From assembly GCF_023544445.1 (NCBI RefSeq), contig NZ_JALPVJ010000007.1, positions 248,001 through 312,000 on the forward strand: 64,000 bases of DNA, written 5' to 3'. Positions 24,636-34,300 of the stretch are shown here, in pieces. The DNA comes from Actinoplanes sp. M2I2. GTDB lineage: Bacteria > Actinomycetota > Actinomycetes > Mycobacteriales > Micromonosporaceae. Within the stretch, counting starts at the first letter, position 1. Each line of letters opens with the position of its first letter. The notes beneath the pieces are model-generated. The model was given only the letters and a program-made list of their open reading frames with translations. It did no database searches and was not told the origin of the DNA. The position numbers and the translations under genes are program-made.

Positions 24636-25376
24636 GTGGCTGTCGAACAACACCCCCGGAATCTCGGCTTCTCGGCGACCTACAACTTTCGCGACGTCGG
24701 CGGATACAGCGGCCTGGACGGCCGCACCGTCCGGTGGCGACGCCTCTACCGCTCGGACGCGCTCGGCCGGATCGGCGAGGACGACGCCGCGGCCTTCGAG
24801 GCGCTCGGCGTGCGTACGGTGATCGACCTGCGCCGGCCCTTCGAGGTGCAGAAGCACGGCCGGGTGGCCGAGCGCTACGACCTGGACTATCACAACATCG
24901 TGGTCCGGCACGTCGACTGGGAAGAGGTCGCCCATCCCGACGACGTGCTGCACGAGCGCTGGCTGGCCGACCGCTACCTCAATTTCGCCGAGGACGGCCG
25001 GGAGGGTCTGCGTGACTCGCTGCGGTTGATCGCCGACCCCGCCGCCGCCCCGGTGATCGTCCACTGCATGGCCGGCAAGGACCGCACGGGTACGGTGTGT
25101 GCCCTCGCGCTGTCCCTGCTCGGCGTGTCCGACGAGGACATCGCGGCCGACTACGCCCTGACCACCAAGGCGATGGAGCGTCTCGTCGCCTACCTGCTCG
25201 AGCACCACCCCGAGTCGGTGCAGGGAAACGAGCACATGTTCGACTCACCGCCCGCGGCGATGCTCATGTTCCTGTCCGACATCCGCGACCGGCACGGCTC
25301 GATCGAGAACTACGTCCGGGACATCGGCCTGACCGACGCCGAGATCGCCTCGATGCGGACTCACCTGTTGGAGTAA
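24636..25376 (+). CDS. PtpB-like tyrosine/lipid phosphatase
   Basis: A 246-residue phosphatase with the CX5R P-loop as HCMAGKDRTG (Cys144, Arg150). The extra Lys-Asp in the loop and the opening NFRDVGGY are shared with Mycobacterium tuberculosis PtpB (MptpB), a family dephosphorylating phosphotyrosine, phosphoserine/threonine and phosphoinositides. No signal peptide is visible. GTG 24636 is chosen because TACGTT ends 6 bases before it (leaderless) and because upstream codons are repeats. It is divergent from cimA and followed by the EACC1-like gene after 60 bases. Confidence 0.88.
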   Translation: MAVEQHPRNLGFSATYNFRDVGGYSGLDGRTVRWRRLYRSDALGRIGEDDAAAFEALGVRTVIDLRRPFEVQKHGRVAERYDLDYHNIVVRHVDWEEVAHPDDVLHERWLADRYLNFAEDGREGLRDSLRLIADPAAAPVIVHCMAGKDRTGTVCALALSLLGVSDEDIAADYALTTKAMERLVAYLLEHHPESVQGNEHMFDSPPAAMLMFLSDIRDRHGSIENYVRDIGLTDAEIASMRTHLLE

Positions 25377-25412
25377 CCCAGTCGTCCATCTGTCAGCTGA
25401 GCACACTGCCGG

Positions 25413-25429
25413 GCATGCATCACGCATGC
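25413..25429. promoter_or_regulatory. GCATGC dyad upstream of the EACC1-like gene
   Basis: Two GCATGC hexamers (25413-25418 and 25424-25429) separated by 5 bases, 7 bases before the ATG. It can act as an operator or fold as a short hairpin over the ribosome site. Confidence 0.45.
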
Positions 25430-25436
25430 TGGAGCG

Positions 25437-25805
25437 ATGCAGATGCTGATCGGGATTGCCGAGGGCGGCGCCGACGCGGAACGGGTCGACTACCTGATCC
25501 ACGGCGTCCGTTCGGAGCTGTTGCAGCTCGATGTGGACACCGTCGAACCGGTGCCGGGTGCGCCGTCGCCGGCGAGCCGGGCCGTGGAGGTGGCCCTCGT
25601 CGGAGCTCTCCAGGTCTCGCTGGACGGGTCGGCCGAGGCACTCACCCAGATGATGACCGTGTTCCGCTCCTGGGTCGGACGGAACCCGGCTCCGCGCGCC
25701 GTCGAGATGTCGGTCGGCGACCGGACGCTGCGGATCTCGGACGCCTCCGGCGCCCAGCAGGATCGGCTGGTCGACGAATTCGTCCGAGCTGTCCGCGCGT
25801 CGTAG
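25437..25805 (+). CDS. EACC1-like small protein (effector-associated constant component 1)
   Basis: A 122-residue protein. The pattern of an N-terminal strand, SELLQLDVDTVEPVPG, a helical middle VALVGALQVSLDGSAEALTQMMTVFRSWVGR, a strand pair VEMSVGDRTLRISDASG and the end helix AQQDRLVDEFVRA matches my recollection of EACC1, a small domain found beside or fused to effectors in actinobacterial conflict systems. I am reading this from the shape and the LDVDTVEP/SWVGR/DRLVDEF words, not from a search. No effector gene (TIR, caspase, trypsin, NTPase) lies next to it; neighbours are a PtpB-like phosphatase and convergent ilvE. Alternative start: ATG 25443. Confidence 0.6.
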   Translation: MQMLIGIAEGGADAERVDYLIHGVRSELLQLDVDTVEPVPGAPSPASRAVEVALVGALQVSLDGSAEALTQMMTVFRSWVGRNPAPRAVEMSVGDRTLRISDASGAQQDRLVDEFVRAVRAS

Positions 25806-25830
25806 AGCTTTCGGGCGGTCTCCGGCCGGG

Positions 25831-26928
25831 TCAGAGAACCCGGTGGACCCAGCCGAACGGGTCCTCGGCCCGGCCCCGCTGGATGTCGACCAGCTGCTTG
25901 CGCAGCTCGGTGGTCACCTCGCCGGTGCCGCCGTCGGCGACGACGAACTCGTCATCGGCGCTCCTGATCTGGCCGATCGGCGTGATGACAGCCGCGGTGC
26001 CACAGGCGAACGCCTCACGGATGCGGCCGGACGCGGCGCCCGAACGCCACTCCTCCAGGCTCACCGGACGCTCCTCGATCCGGCGGCCGGCCCGGCCGGC
26101 CAGCTTGATGACCGAGTCGCGGGTGATGCCCGGCAGGATCGTGCCGGTCAGCGGCGGCGTCACCAGGGTGCCGTCGTCGAGGACGAAGAACACGTTCATG
26201 CCGCCGAGCTCGTCGATGTACTTGCGCTCGATCGCGTCGAGGTAGACGACCTGGTCGCAGCCGTGCTCGATGGCCTCGGCCTGAGCCGACAGGCCGGCCG
26301 CGTAGTTGCCGCCGCACTTCGCCGCGCCGGTGCCGCCCGGGGCGGCGCGCGTGTAATCCGGGGTCACCCACACCGAGACCGGCTTGACGCCGCCGGAGAA
26401 GTACGGCCCGACCGGCGACGCGATGACCAGGTAGAGGTACTCCATCGCGGGTCGCACCCCGAGGAAGACCTCACTGGCGTACGCGAACGGGCGCAGATAG
26501 AGGCTGCCCTCGTCGCTGGTCGGCAGCCAGGACCGGTCGATCGCGATGATCTCGCGCAGGGACTGCAGGAACGTCTCGACGGGCAGCGCCGGCATCGCCA
26601 TCCGCTGCGCCGACTGGGCGAAACGGGCGGCGTTGGCATCCGGGCGGAACATCGCGACCCCGCCGTCGGGCAGCGTGTACGCCTTCAGCCCCTCGAAGAT
26701 CTCCTGCGCGTAATGCAGCACGGCGGACGCCGGGTCCATCGGGATCGGGGCCCGCGCCTCGACGCGAGGCTCGTACCAACCCTTGCCGTCCGCATAGCGG
26801 ATCGTGACCATGTGGTCGGTGAAGATGCGGCCGAAGCCGGGGTTCGCGAGCAGGGCTGCGCGCTCGGCGTCGCCCACGGGTGCCGGGTTCGGACGAATCT
26901 CGAACTCGAGGTTGTCACCACCGCTCAT
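25831..26928 (-). CDS. ilvE: Branched-chain-amino-acid aminotransferase
   Basis: A 365-residue PLP fold-type IV transaminase performing the last step of Val, Leu and Ile synthesis (and first of their breakdown). Signatures are EIFEGLKAYTLPDGGVAMFRP, YLRPFAYASE, the catalytic lysine in GAAKCGGNYAAGL, VVYLDAIERKYIDELGGMNVFF and CGTAAVITPIG. It is the long actinobacterial type. The start at 26928 gives the usual LEFEIRPNPAPV opening. It is 138 bases downstream of leuB in the same orientation and converges with the EACC1-like gene. Confidence 0.97.
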   Translation of the reverse strand: MSGGDNLEFEIRPNPAPVGDAERAALLANPGFGRIFTDHMVTIRYADGKGWYEPRVEARAPIPMDPASAVLHYAQEIFEGLKAYTLPDGGVAMFRPDANAARFAQSAQRMAMPALPVETFLQSLREIIAIDRSWLPTSDEGSLYLRPFAYASEVFLGVRPAMEYLYLVIASPVGPYFSGGVKPVSVWVTPDYTRAAPGGTGAAKCGGNYAAGLSAQAEAIEHGCDQVVYLDAIERKYIDELGGMNVFFVLDDGTLVTPPLTGTILPGITRDSVIKLAGRAGRRIEERPVSLEEWRSGAASGRIREAFACGTAAVITPIGQIRSADDEFVVADGGTGEVTTELRKQLVDIQRGRAEDPFGWVHRVL

Positions 26929-27066
26929 GACAAGTGGACCTGCTTTCTGACAAGACGAATGGAGGCATGCGGAAGCACCCGTAGCGCTTCCTGAATCTAC
27001 CCGAACGGTCGTTCAATCCACAGACCGTGCCGGATGAAGGCCCCCGACGCTGTTTGCCGCTTGGCT

Positions 27067-28116
27067 CTACAGCGCGGCGGCGATGCGGTCGCCGACTTCG
27101 GCGGTACGCAGCGGCGCGCCCGTCGTGCGGGACGCGACCTCGGCCGCGACCGCCTCGGATACTCGGCGGGCCTCGTCGTGGTGGCCCAGGTGCTCGAGCA
27201 GCAGCGAAGCGGAGAGGATGGCGGCCGCCGGGTCGGCGATGCCCTGACCGGCGATGTCGGGCGCCGAGCCGTGCACCGGCTCGAACGTCGACGGGTACTG
27301 ACGCTCCGGGTTGACGGAGCCGCTGGCCGCCATGCCGATGCCGCCGGTAACGGCAGCGGCGATGTCGGTGAGAATGTCACCGAAGAGGTTGTCGGTCACG
27401 ACCACGTCGTACCGCTGGGGGTTGCTGACCATGAACATGCTGGCCGCGTCGATGTGCTGGTATTCGGTCGTGACCTCGGGGAACTCGGCGGACACGGCGG
27501 CGAACGTGCGCGCCCACAGACCGCCGGCCTTGGTCAGCACGTTGGTCTTGTGCACCATGGTCAGGTGGCGGCGGTCGCGGCGCTGGGCCCGGGTGAACGC
27601 GTCACGGATGACCCGCTCGACGCCGTACCGGGTGTTCAGGCTCTCCTCGGTCGCGACCTCGGCGGGAGTGTCCTTGTGCAGGACGCCGCCGGCGCCGACG
27701 TAGAGGCCCTCGACACCCTCGCGCACCACGACCATGTCGATCTCGCTGGGCTTGACGCCGGCCAGCGGGCTGGTGGTGCCCGGCCAGAGCTTGGAGGGGC
27801 GCAGGTTCACGTACTGGTCGAAGTCGAACCGCAGCTTGAGCAGCAGCCCGCGCTCGAGCACGCCGGGCGGGACGCTGGGGTCGCCGATCGCGCCGAGCAG
27901 GATCGCGTCGTGCCGGGCCAGCTCGTCCTGGATGGCCTGGGGCAGAACCTCGCCGGTGCGGTTGTAGAAGCGGGCGCCGAGGTCGTAGTCGTCGAACTCG
28001 GTGCCCGGGAGCACGGCCTCGATGACCTTGCGAGCCTGCGCGGTCACCTCGGTACCGATGCCGTCGCCGGCCACCACCGCGATCCGCGCCACGCTCACGT
28101 CTGCTCCCTCAGTCAT
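27067..28116 (-). CDS. leuB: 3-isopropylmalate dehydrogenase
   Basis: A 349-residue beta-decarboxylating dehydrogenase oxidising 3-isopropylmalate (and, with CimA, 3-methylmalate) with NAD. It has [40 protein letters not shown], the substrate and metal regions [16 protein letters not shown] and [13 protein letters not shown], and [18 protein letters not shown] near the end. Length is that of actinobacterial LeuB. A second in-frame GTG eight codons in (VARIAVV) is an alternative start. It has a long 350-base upstream region with a large hairpin. Confidence 0.97.
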   Translation of the reverse strand: MTEGADVSVARIAVVAGDGIGTEVTAQARKVIEAVLPGTEFDDYDLGARFYNRTGEVLPQAIQDELARHDAILLGAIGDPSVPPGVLERGLLLKLRFDFDQYVNLRPSKLWPGTTSPLAGVKPSEIDMVVVREGVEGLYVGAGGVLHKDTPAEVATEESLNTRYGVERVIRDAFTRAQRRDRRHLTMVHKTNVLTKAGGLWARTFAAVSAEFPEVTTEYQHIDAASMFMVSNPQRYDVVVTDNLFGDILTDIAAAVTGGIGMAASGSVNPERQYPSTFEPVHGSAPDIAGQGIADPAAAILSASLLLEHLGHHDEARRVSEAVAAEVASRTTGAPLRTAEVGDRIAAAL

Positions 28117-28217
28117 CGGTCTGCGAGCCTCAGGCTAGCGTGCCGGTCTCGATCTTCGGTACAGCGGTCCCACCTAGTGAACGTTAAGCCGGTTTCGCAC
28201 ACGCCGACCGGGACGCG

Positions 28218-28257
28218 AACAGCCCCCGGACCGCGGCAAACGGTCACGGGGGCTGTT
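28218..28257. other. Long hairpin in the leuB upstream region
   Basis: Outer 11-bp arms (28218-28228 and 28247-28257), inner 5-bp arms gaccg/cggtc, one bulged A, loop cggcaaa. There is no T-run on either side. The rest of 28117-28466 shows nothing firm. On the minus strand a frame opening MWIAVFRR starts just upstream of the hairpin; whether it is a leader peptide for leuB is doubtful. Confidence 0.5.
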
Positions 28258-28466
28258 GCGACGAGTACGCGTGGCTCGGTCCCGCCGAAATACTGCTATC
28301 CACATACTCCGATCCACGCGGCCCGACAGTGGACACGTCACCCGAAGACGAGCCCGCCGGCGAACCGTGCGGCACGGACAACGCTAGCGATGCGGACTAA
28401 AGACGCGCAAGACGCATCCCCCGCGTGTCGGCCCGGATGTTCCGGCCCACATGGCACCATGCGCCG

Positions 28467-28829
28467 GTGAGTTTCGACCTCGTGGTGTGGGCGATGGACA
28501 AGACGGACCTGCCGGACGCCGTGCGGGCCGCCAACGCGCGGTGCGCGCGCGGTGAGCACCCGCAGCGCCCGGCCGACCCGCGCGTCGTCGCCTTCTATGA
28601 CGCCCTGACCAGCAGTTATCCCGACCGTGGGCCACGCGCCTCGGCGGCCGGCTCGCCGTGGGCGCACCCCCCGCTGCACGCCGCGGCCGACCACATCCAG
28701 ATGCGGCTCGACGAGAACTGCCCGGACGAGGTGCTCGAGACGATCGAGCGGCTGGCCGCCGAACTCAACCTCGACCTGCTGGATCTGCAGGACGGTACGG
28801 TCTATCCACCGCCTGTCCGGACCCGTTGA
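28467..28829 (+). CDS. Conserved hypothetical protein
   Basis: A 120-residue soluble protein that I do not recognise as a named family. It opens SFDLVVWAMDKTDLPDA, has a Cys/Arg-rich middle, and a C-terminal helical region ENCPDEVLETIERLAAELNLDLLDLQDGTVYPP. The opening resembles small actinobacterial proteins with an SFDLAVW-type start, often of immunity-protein or unknown type. GTG 28467 is the natural start for that motif. Its last 65 bases overlap the 3' end of the convergent serA gene, so one of the two annotated ends might be shorter in vivo. Confidence 0.65.
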   Translation: MSFDLVVWAMDKTDLPDAVRAANARCARGEHPQRPADPRVVAFYDALTSSYPDRGPRASAAGSPWAHPPLHAAADHIQMRLDENCPDEVLETIERLAAELNLDLLDLQDGTVYPPPVRTR

Positions 28830-30420
28830 GCCGCAGGTCGACAAGGCTGCCCCGCTCGGCCCCGATCTCGGCCGCCACCGTGGAGAGCAGCTCGGGATCG
28901 ACCGACGAGTCGACGGTCAGAGACATCAGCGCCTCGCCACCGGCCTCGCGCCGGGCCACCTGCATGGCGGCGATGTTGACCCCGGCCTCGCCCAGGATGC
29001 TGCCGATCGCGCCGACGACCCCCGGCCGGTCGCTGTAGCGGAAGAACAGCAGCACCCCGTCGGCGTTGAGATCCAGGTCGAAGTCGTCCAGGCCGGTCAG
29101 CTTGGCGATCTCCCGGGCGCCGTGGACGGTCGACGTGCCGGCCACGCTCACCGACCGGCCGTCGGGCAGGACGCCGCGCACGGTGACCAGGTTGTGCTGC
29201 TCCACCGGCTCGTCGCTGACCACGAGCTCGACCTCGACACCACGGTCGGCAGCCAGCTGCGGCGCGTTCACGTACGTCACCCGCTCGTCCACCACCGCCG
29301 TGAAGAGCCCCTTGGTGGCGGCCAGCCGCAGCACCCCCACGTCGTGCGACACGATCTCGCCGCGGACCTCCACCGCCACGCTCGCCGCGACGTGCCCGGC
29401 CACCGCGGTGAAGACCCGGCCCAGCTTCTCGGCCAGGCCCAGCAGCGGCCGCACGTCCTCGTCGACCACCCCGCCGGCCTGCACGTTCACCGCGTCGGGG
29501 ACGAACTCGCCGTCGAGCGCCAGTTTCACGCTGCGGGCCACCGACAGACCGGCCTTGTCCTGCGCCTCGGCCGTGGACGCGCCCAGATGCGGGGTGACGA
29601 CGACGTTGTCGAAGCCGAACAGCGGCGAGTCGGTGGTCGGCTCGGTGACGAACACGTCCAGCCCGGCGCCGGCCACCCGCCCCTCGCGCAGCGCGGCGGC
29701 CAGCGCGTCCTCGTCGATCAGCCCGCCCCGGGCGGCGTTCACGATGCGCACCCCCGGCCGCACCAGGGCCAGCTCCTTCTCGCCGATCAGTCCGACGGTC
29801 TCGGGCGTACGGGGCAGGTGCACGGAGATGAAGTCGCTCTCCCGCAACAGCTCGTCCAGGCCGACCAGCCGCACGCCGAGCTGCGCCGCGCGGGCCGGTT
29901 GCACGTACGGGTCGTAGGCGATCAGCCGGGTGCCGAAGGCGGCCATCCGCTGGGCGAAGAGCACCCCGATGCGGCCGAGCCCGACGACGCCGACCGTCTT
30001 GCCCTGCACCTCCACGCCGACGAAGCGCGACCGCTGCCACCGGCCGCCCTTGAGCGAGGCCGTGGCCGCGGCCGTGTGCCGGGCGGTGGCCAGCAGCAGC
30101 GCGATCGCCTGCTCGGCGGCCGACACGATGTTGCTGGTCGGCGCGTTGACCACCAGGACACCGCGGGCGGTCGCGGCGGCCAGGTCGACGTTGTCGAGAC
30201 CGACCCCGGCCCGGGCCACCACCCGCAGGCGCCGGCCGGCCGTGAGCACCTCGGCGTCGACCCGTGTCACGCTGCGCACGATGAGGGCCTCGGCCTCGGC
30301 CACCTGACCCAGCAACGCGTCCCGATCACCCCCGTCGACGTGGCGGACGTCGTAGTCGTGGGCGAGAACGTCGACGGCGGACGGGGCGAGTTCCTCGGCG
30401 ATCAGGACGACGGATGTCAC
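28765..30420 (-). CDS. serA: D-3-phosphoglycerate dehydrogenase
   Basis: A 551-residue type-I PGDH, first enzyme of serine synthesis. Order of parts: split substrate domain with RSVTRVDAEVL and VVARAGVGLDNVD, NAD-binding domain with TVGVVGLGRIGVLFAQRM, catalytic His region DNVVVTPHLGASTAEAQDKAG, then the intervening (allosteric substrate-binding) domain and a C-terminal ACT domain with LLFFRYSDRPGVVGAIGS. This four-domain form matches the mycobacterial enzyme. GTG 30420 has CCGGAGG upstream. The C-terminus runs about 25 residues past the usual end and overlaps the convergent gene at 28829. Confidence 0.96.
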   Translation of the reverse strand: MTSVVLIAEELAPSAVDVLAHDYDVRHVDGGDRDALLGQVAEAEALIVRSVTRVDAEVLTAGRRLRVVARAGVGLDNVDLAAATARGVLVVNAPTSNIVSAAEQAIALLLATARHTAAATASLKGGRWQRSRFVGVEVQGKTVGVVGLGRIGVLFAQRMAAFGTRLIAYDPYVQPARAAQLGVRLVGLDELLRESDFISVHLPRTPETVGLIGEKELALVRPGVRIVNAARGGLIDEDALAAALREGRVAGAGLDVFVTEPTTDSPLFGFDNVVVTPHLGASTAEAQDKAGLSVARSVKLALDGEFVPDAVNVQAGGVVDEDVRPLLGLAEKLGRVFTAVAGHVAASVAVEVRGEIVSHDVGVLRLAATKGLFTAVVDERVTYVNAPQLAADRGVEVELVVSDEPVEQHNLVTVRGVLPDGRSVSVAGTSTVHGAREIAKLTGLDDFDLDLNADGVLLFFRYSDRPGVVGAIGSILGEAGVNIAAMQVARREAGGEALMSLTVDSSVDPELLSTVAAEIGAERGSLVDLRLNGSGQAVDRPYRPADPAGRG

Positions 30421-30555
30421 GCGGGCAGCCTCCGGGGATCGCTGGGGATCGCTGGGGATCGATGCGATCGTATGCGTCCCGGAGGCCGGCGTCACCCTTT
30501 CCCGCGCGCCGGCCGGCGCCTCACCGGGTCGGGATCGTATTTCCAGAAAACACTT

Positions 30556-30596
30556 CGGCCCGCCTTCCGGGCTCAGAGAGCCGGGAAAGCGGGCCG
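30556..30596 (-). terminator. Terminator after ilvC
   Basis: A 19-base inverted repeat with two mismatches (30556-30574 and 30578-30596) and a 3-base loop directly downstream of the ilvC stop. On the minus strand it is followed by AAGTGTTTTC. It separates the ilvBNC unit from serA. Confidence 0.85.
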
Positions 30597-30605
30597 AGAG
30601 GCGAA

Positions 30606-32169
<1,564 letters not shown>

Positions 32170-32257
32170 CTGAGCCTCCTGGTCATGTCCTTCTGGCCCT
32201 CGCGCGCGAGGCCGTCGTCAAGTGCGGCTGGGTGCTGCTCGGTGCAGGCGGCCATAA

Positions 32258-34087
32258 CTAAAGGTCGTCCTCTTCGAACGCGGGACGCACGTCCCTGGCG
32301 AACATGATCTCGTCGTTGCTGGTGCCGGCCGGAACCATCGGCCACACCATGGCGTCCTTGCCGACCGTGAAGTCGATGACCACGGGCGCGTCGTTGATCT
32401 CCATGGCCTGCTTGATGATCTTGTCGACGTCGTCCTTGGACTCGCAGCGCAGGCCGATGCACCCGAGCGCCTCGGCCAGCTTCACGAAGTCGGGGATGCG
32501 GTGCTTGTGGGTGCCCAGCTCGGTGTTCGAGTAGCGGCCCTCGTAGAACAGGGTCTGCCACTGCCGGACCATGCCCAGGTTGCCGTTGTTGATCACGGCG
32601 ATCTTGACCGGGATGCCCTCCAGGGCGCAGGTGGCCAGCTCCTGGTTGGTCATCTGGAAGCAGCCGTCGCCGTCGATCGCCCAGACCGGGGTCTCCGGCT
32701 TGCCGACCTTGGCGCCCATCGCGGCCGGGACGGCGTAGCCCATGGTCCCGGCGCCGCCCGAGTTCAGCCACGTGGCGGGCTTCTCGTACCTGATGAACTG
32801 CGAGGCCCACATCTGGTGCTGCCCCACGCCGGCGACGTAGATGGCGTCCGGGCCGACCAGCTCGCCGATGCGCTCGATCACGTACTGCGGGGCCAGGGTG
32901 CCGTCGGTCGGCTCCTCGTAGCCCAGCGGGTAGCGCTCGCGCAGCTCGTTCAGCGTGGCCCACCACGGCTCGTACTGACCCGCGCCCTCGGCCGCGGCGG
33001 AGACCGCGGCGATCAGCTCGTCGATCACGTGCCGGGCGTCGCCCACGATCGGGACGTCGGCGTGCCGGTTCTTGCCGATCTCGGCCGGGTCGATGTCGGC
33101 GTGCACGACCTTGGCGTCCGGCGCGAACGAGTCGAGCTTGCCGGTGACCCGGTCGTCGAAGCGCGCGCCCAGGGTGATCAGCAGGTCGGCCTTCTGCAGC
33201 GCGTAGACCGCCGGGACGGTGCCGTGCATGCCGGGCATACCCAGGTGCTGCGGGTGCGAGTCGGGGAACGCGCCGAGCGCCATCAGCGTGGTCACGACCG
33301 GGATGCCGGTCATCTCGGCCAGCTTGCGCAGCCCGTCGGTGGCGCCGGCCTTGAGCACGCCGCCGCCGACGTAGAGCACCGGCCGCTTGGCCGCCGCGAT
33401 CAGGCGGGCCGCCTCCCGGATCTGCTTGCCGTGCGGGTGCAGCGTGGGGCGGTAACCCGGCAGGTCGAGCGTCGGCGGCCAGGTGAAGGCGGTCTGGGCC
33501 TGGAGCACGTCCTTGGGGATGTCGACCAGGACCGGGCCGGGACGGCCGGTGGCGGCCAGGTGGAACGCCTCGGCCAGGATCCGCGGGACCTCCTCGGGCG
33601 TCTGCACGAGGAAGTTGTGCTTGGTGATGGGCAGCGTGATGCCCTGGATGTCGGCCTCCTGGAAGGCGTCCGTCCCGATCGCGGGCCGGGCCACCTGTCC
33701 GGTGATCGCGACGATCGGCACCGAGTCCATGTAGGCGTCGGCGATCGGCGTGACCAGGTTGGTCGCGCCCGGGCCGCTGGTCGCGATGCAGACGCCGACC
33801 CGGCCGGTGGCCTGCGCGTAGCCGGTGGCGGCGTGCCCCGCGCCCTGCTCGTGGCGCACCAGGATGTGCCGGACCTTGGAGTCGAAGAGCGGGTCGTAGG
33901 CCGGGAGGATCGCGCCGCCCGGGATGCCGAACACGACCTCGACCCCGAGCGCCTCGAGCGACCGCACGAGCGCGCCGGCGCCCGTGGTGGGAACCGGGGA
34001 GGCTACGGCCGGGGCCTGGTTGGCGGCCGCCGCGACAGTGGCCGGGTTGGCTCGGTGGGCGAGAGTCTCGGGAGTGGGTCTCGTCAT
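32258..34087 (-). CDS. ilvB: Acetolactate synthase large (catalytic) subunit
   Basis: A 609-residue TPP enzyme condensing pyruvate with pyruvate or 2-oxobutyrate. It has [19 protein letters not shown], the catalytic Glu in [38 protein letters not shown], the central FAD domain and the TPP motif from [13 protein letters not shown] to [12 protein letters not shown]. The first 35 residues are an Ala/Pro-rich extension. It heads the ilvBNC operon and is preceded by a leader peptide, a tall hairpin and a terminator, so expression is probably attenuated by BCAA supply. Confidence 0.98.
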   Translation of the reverse strand: MTRPTPETLAHRANPATVAAAANQAPAVASPVPTTGAGALVRSLEALGVEVVFGIPGGAILPAYDPLFDSKVRHILVRHEQGAGHAATGYAQATGRVGVCIATSGPGATNLVTPIADAYMDSVPIVAITGQVARPAIGTDAFQEADIQGITLPITKHNFLVQTPEEVPRILAEAFHLAATGRPGPVLVDIPKDVLQAQTAFTWPPTLDLPGYRPTLHPHGKQIREAARLIAAAKRPVLYVGGGVLKAGATDGLRKLAEMTGIPVVTTLMALGAFPDSHPQHLGMPGMHGTVPAVYALQKADLLITLGARFDDRVTGKLDSFAPDAKVVHADIDPAEIGKNRHADVPIVGDARHVIDELIAAVSAAAEGAGQYEPWWATLNELRERYPLGYEEPTDGTLAPQYVIERIGELVGPDAIYVAGVGQHQMWASQFIRYEKPATWLNSGGAGTMGYAVPAAMGAKVGKPETPVWAIDGDGCFQMTNQELATCALEGIPVKIAVINNGNLGMVRQWQTLFYEGRYSNTELGTHKHRIPDFVKLAEALGCIGLRCESKDDVDKIIKQAMEINDAPVVIDFTVGKDAMVWPMVPAGTSNDEIMFARDVRPAFEEDDL

Positions 34088-34145
34088 GGCACTTCATACC
34101 TTTTCAAGTTGGTCGGTCCAGGCTGAGCAGCTGTATGCGAGCAAC

Positions 34146-34179
34146 AAAAAAGGCCCTCGTGCCGTAACAGCACGGGACC
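34146..34179 (-). terminator. Attenuator terminator before ilvB
   Basis: On the minus strand a GC-rich hairpin (34152-34179; stem with one G-U pair and a bulged A, loop around tgttac) is followed directly by TTTTTTG. It lies between the leader peptide and the ilvB start, about 60 bases from the ATG. Confidence 0.85.
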
Positions 34180-34181
34180 TG

Positions 34182-34217
34182 GCGCACTCTCGCCGTCTCA
34201 GGACGGCTGGAGTGCGC
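34182..34217 (-). other. Leader hairpin of the ilvB attenuator
   Basis: An 8-bp outer stem (gcgcactc/gagtgcgc) and a 6-bp inner stem (gccgtc/gacggc) with a 4-base loop. It begins at the base next to the leader-peptide stop codon and ends two bases before the terminator stem, as expected for a pause or anti-antiterminator element. Confidence 0.7.
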
Positions 34218-34247
34218 TCACATAAGTACTCGGGACGCGAAGCACAT
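34218..34247 (-). CDS. Leader peptide of ilvB
   Basis: A 9-codon ORF on the minus strand, MCFASRVLM. The -10 box CAAGGT ends 7 bases before its ATG, so the mRNA is probably leaderless and begins with this ORF. Val-Leu codons come just before the end; there is no long Ile/Val/Leu run, so the sensing codons are less obvious than for cimA. Its stop codon abuts the tall hairpin. Confidence 0.6.
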   Translation of the reverse strand: MCFASRVLM

Positions 34248-34254
34248 GCTGCCA

Positions 34255-34283
34255 ACCTTGCCCCATCTCACGCGGTGAGTCAA
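34255..34283 (-). promoter_or_regulatory. Promoter of the ilvB leader
   Basis: On the minus strand TTGACT (34278-34283) and CAAGGT (34255-34260) are separated by exactly 17 bases, with the -10 box 7 bases before the leader ATG. Confidence 0.72.
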
Positions 34284-34300
34284 CTGATCCCATATTTTGA

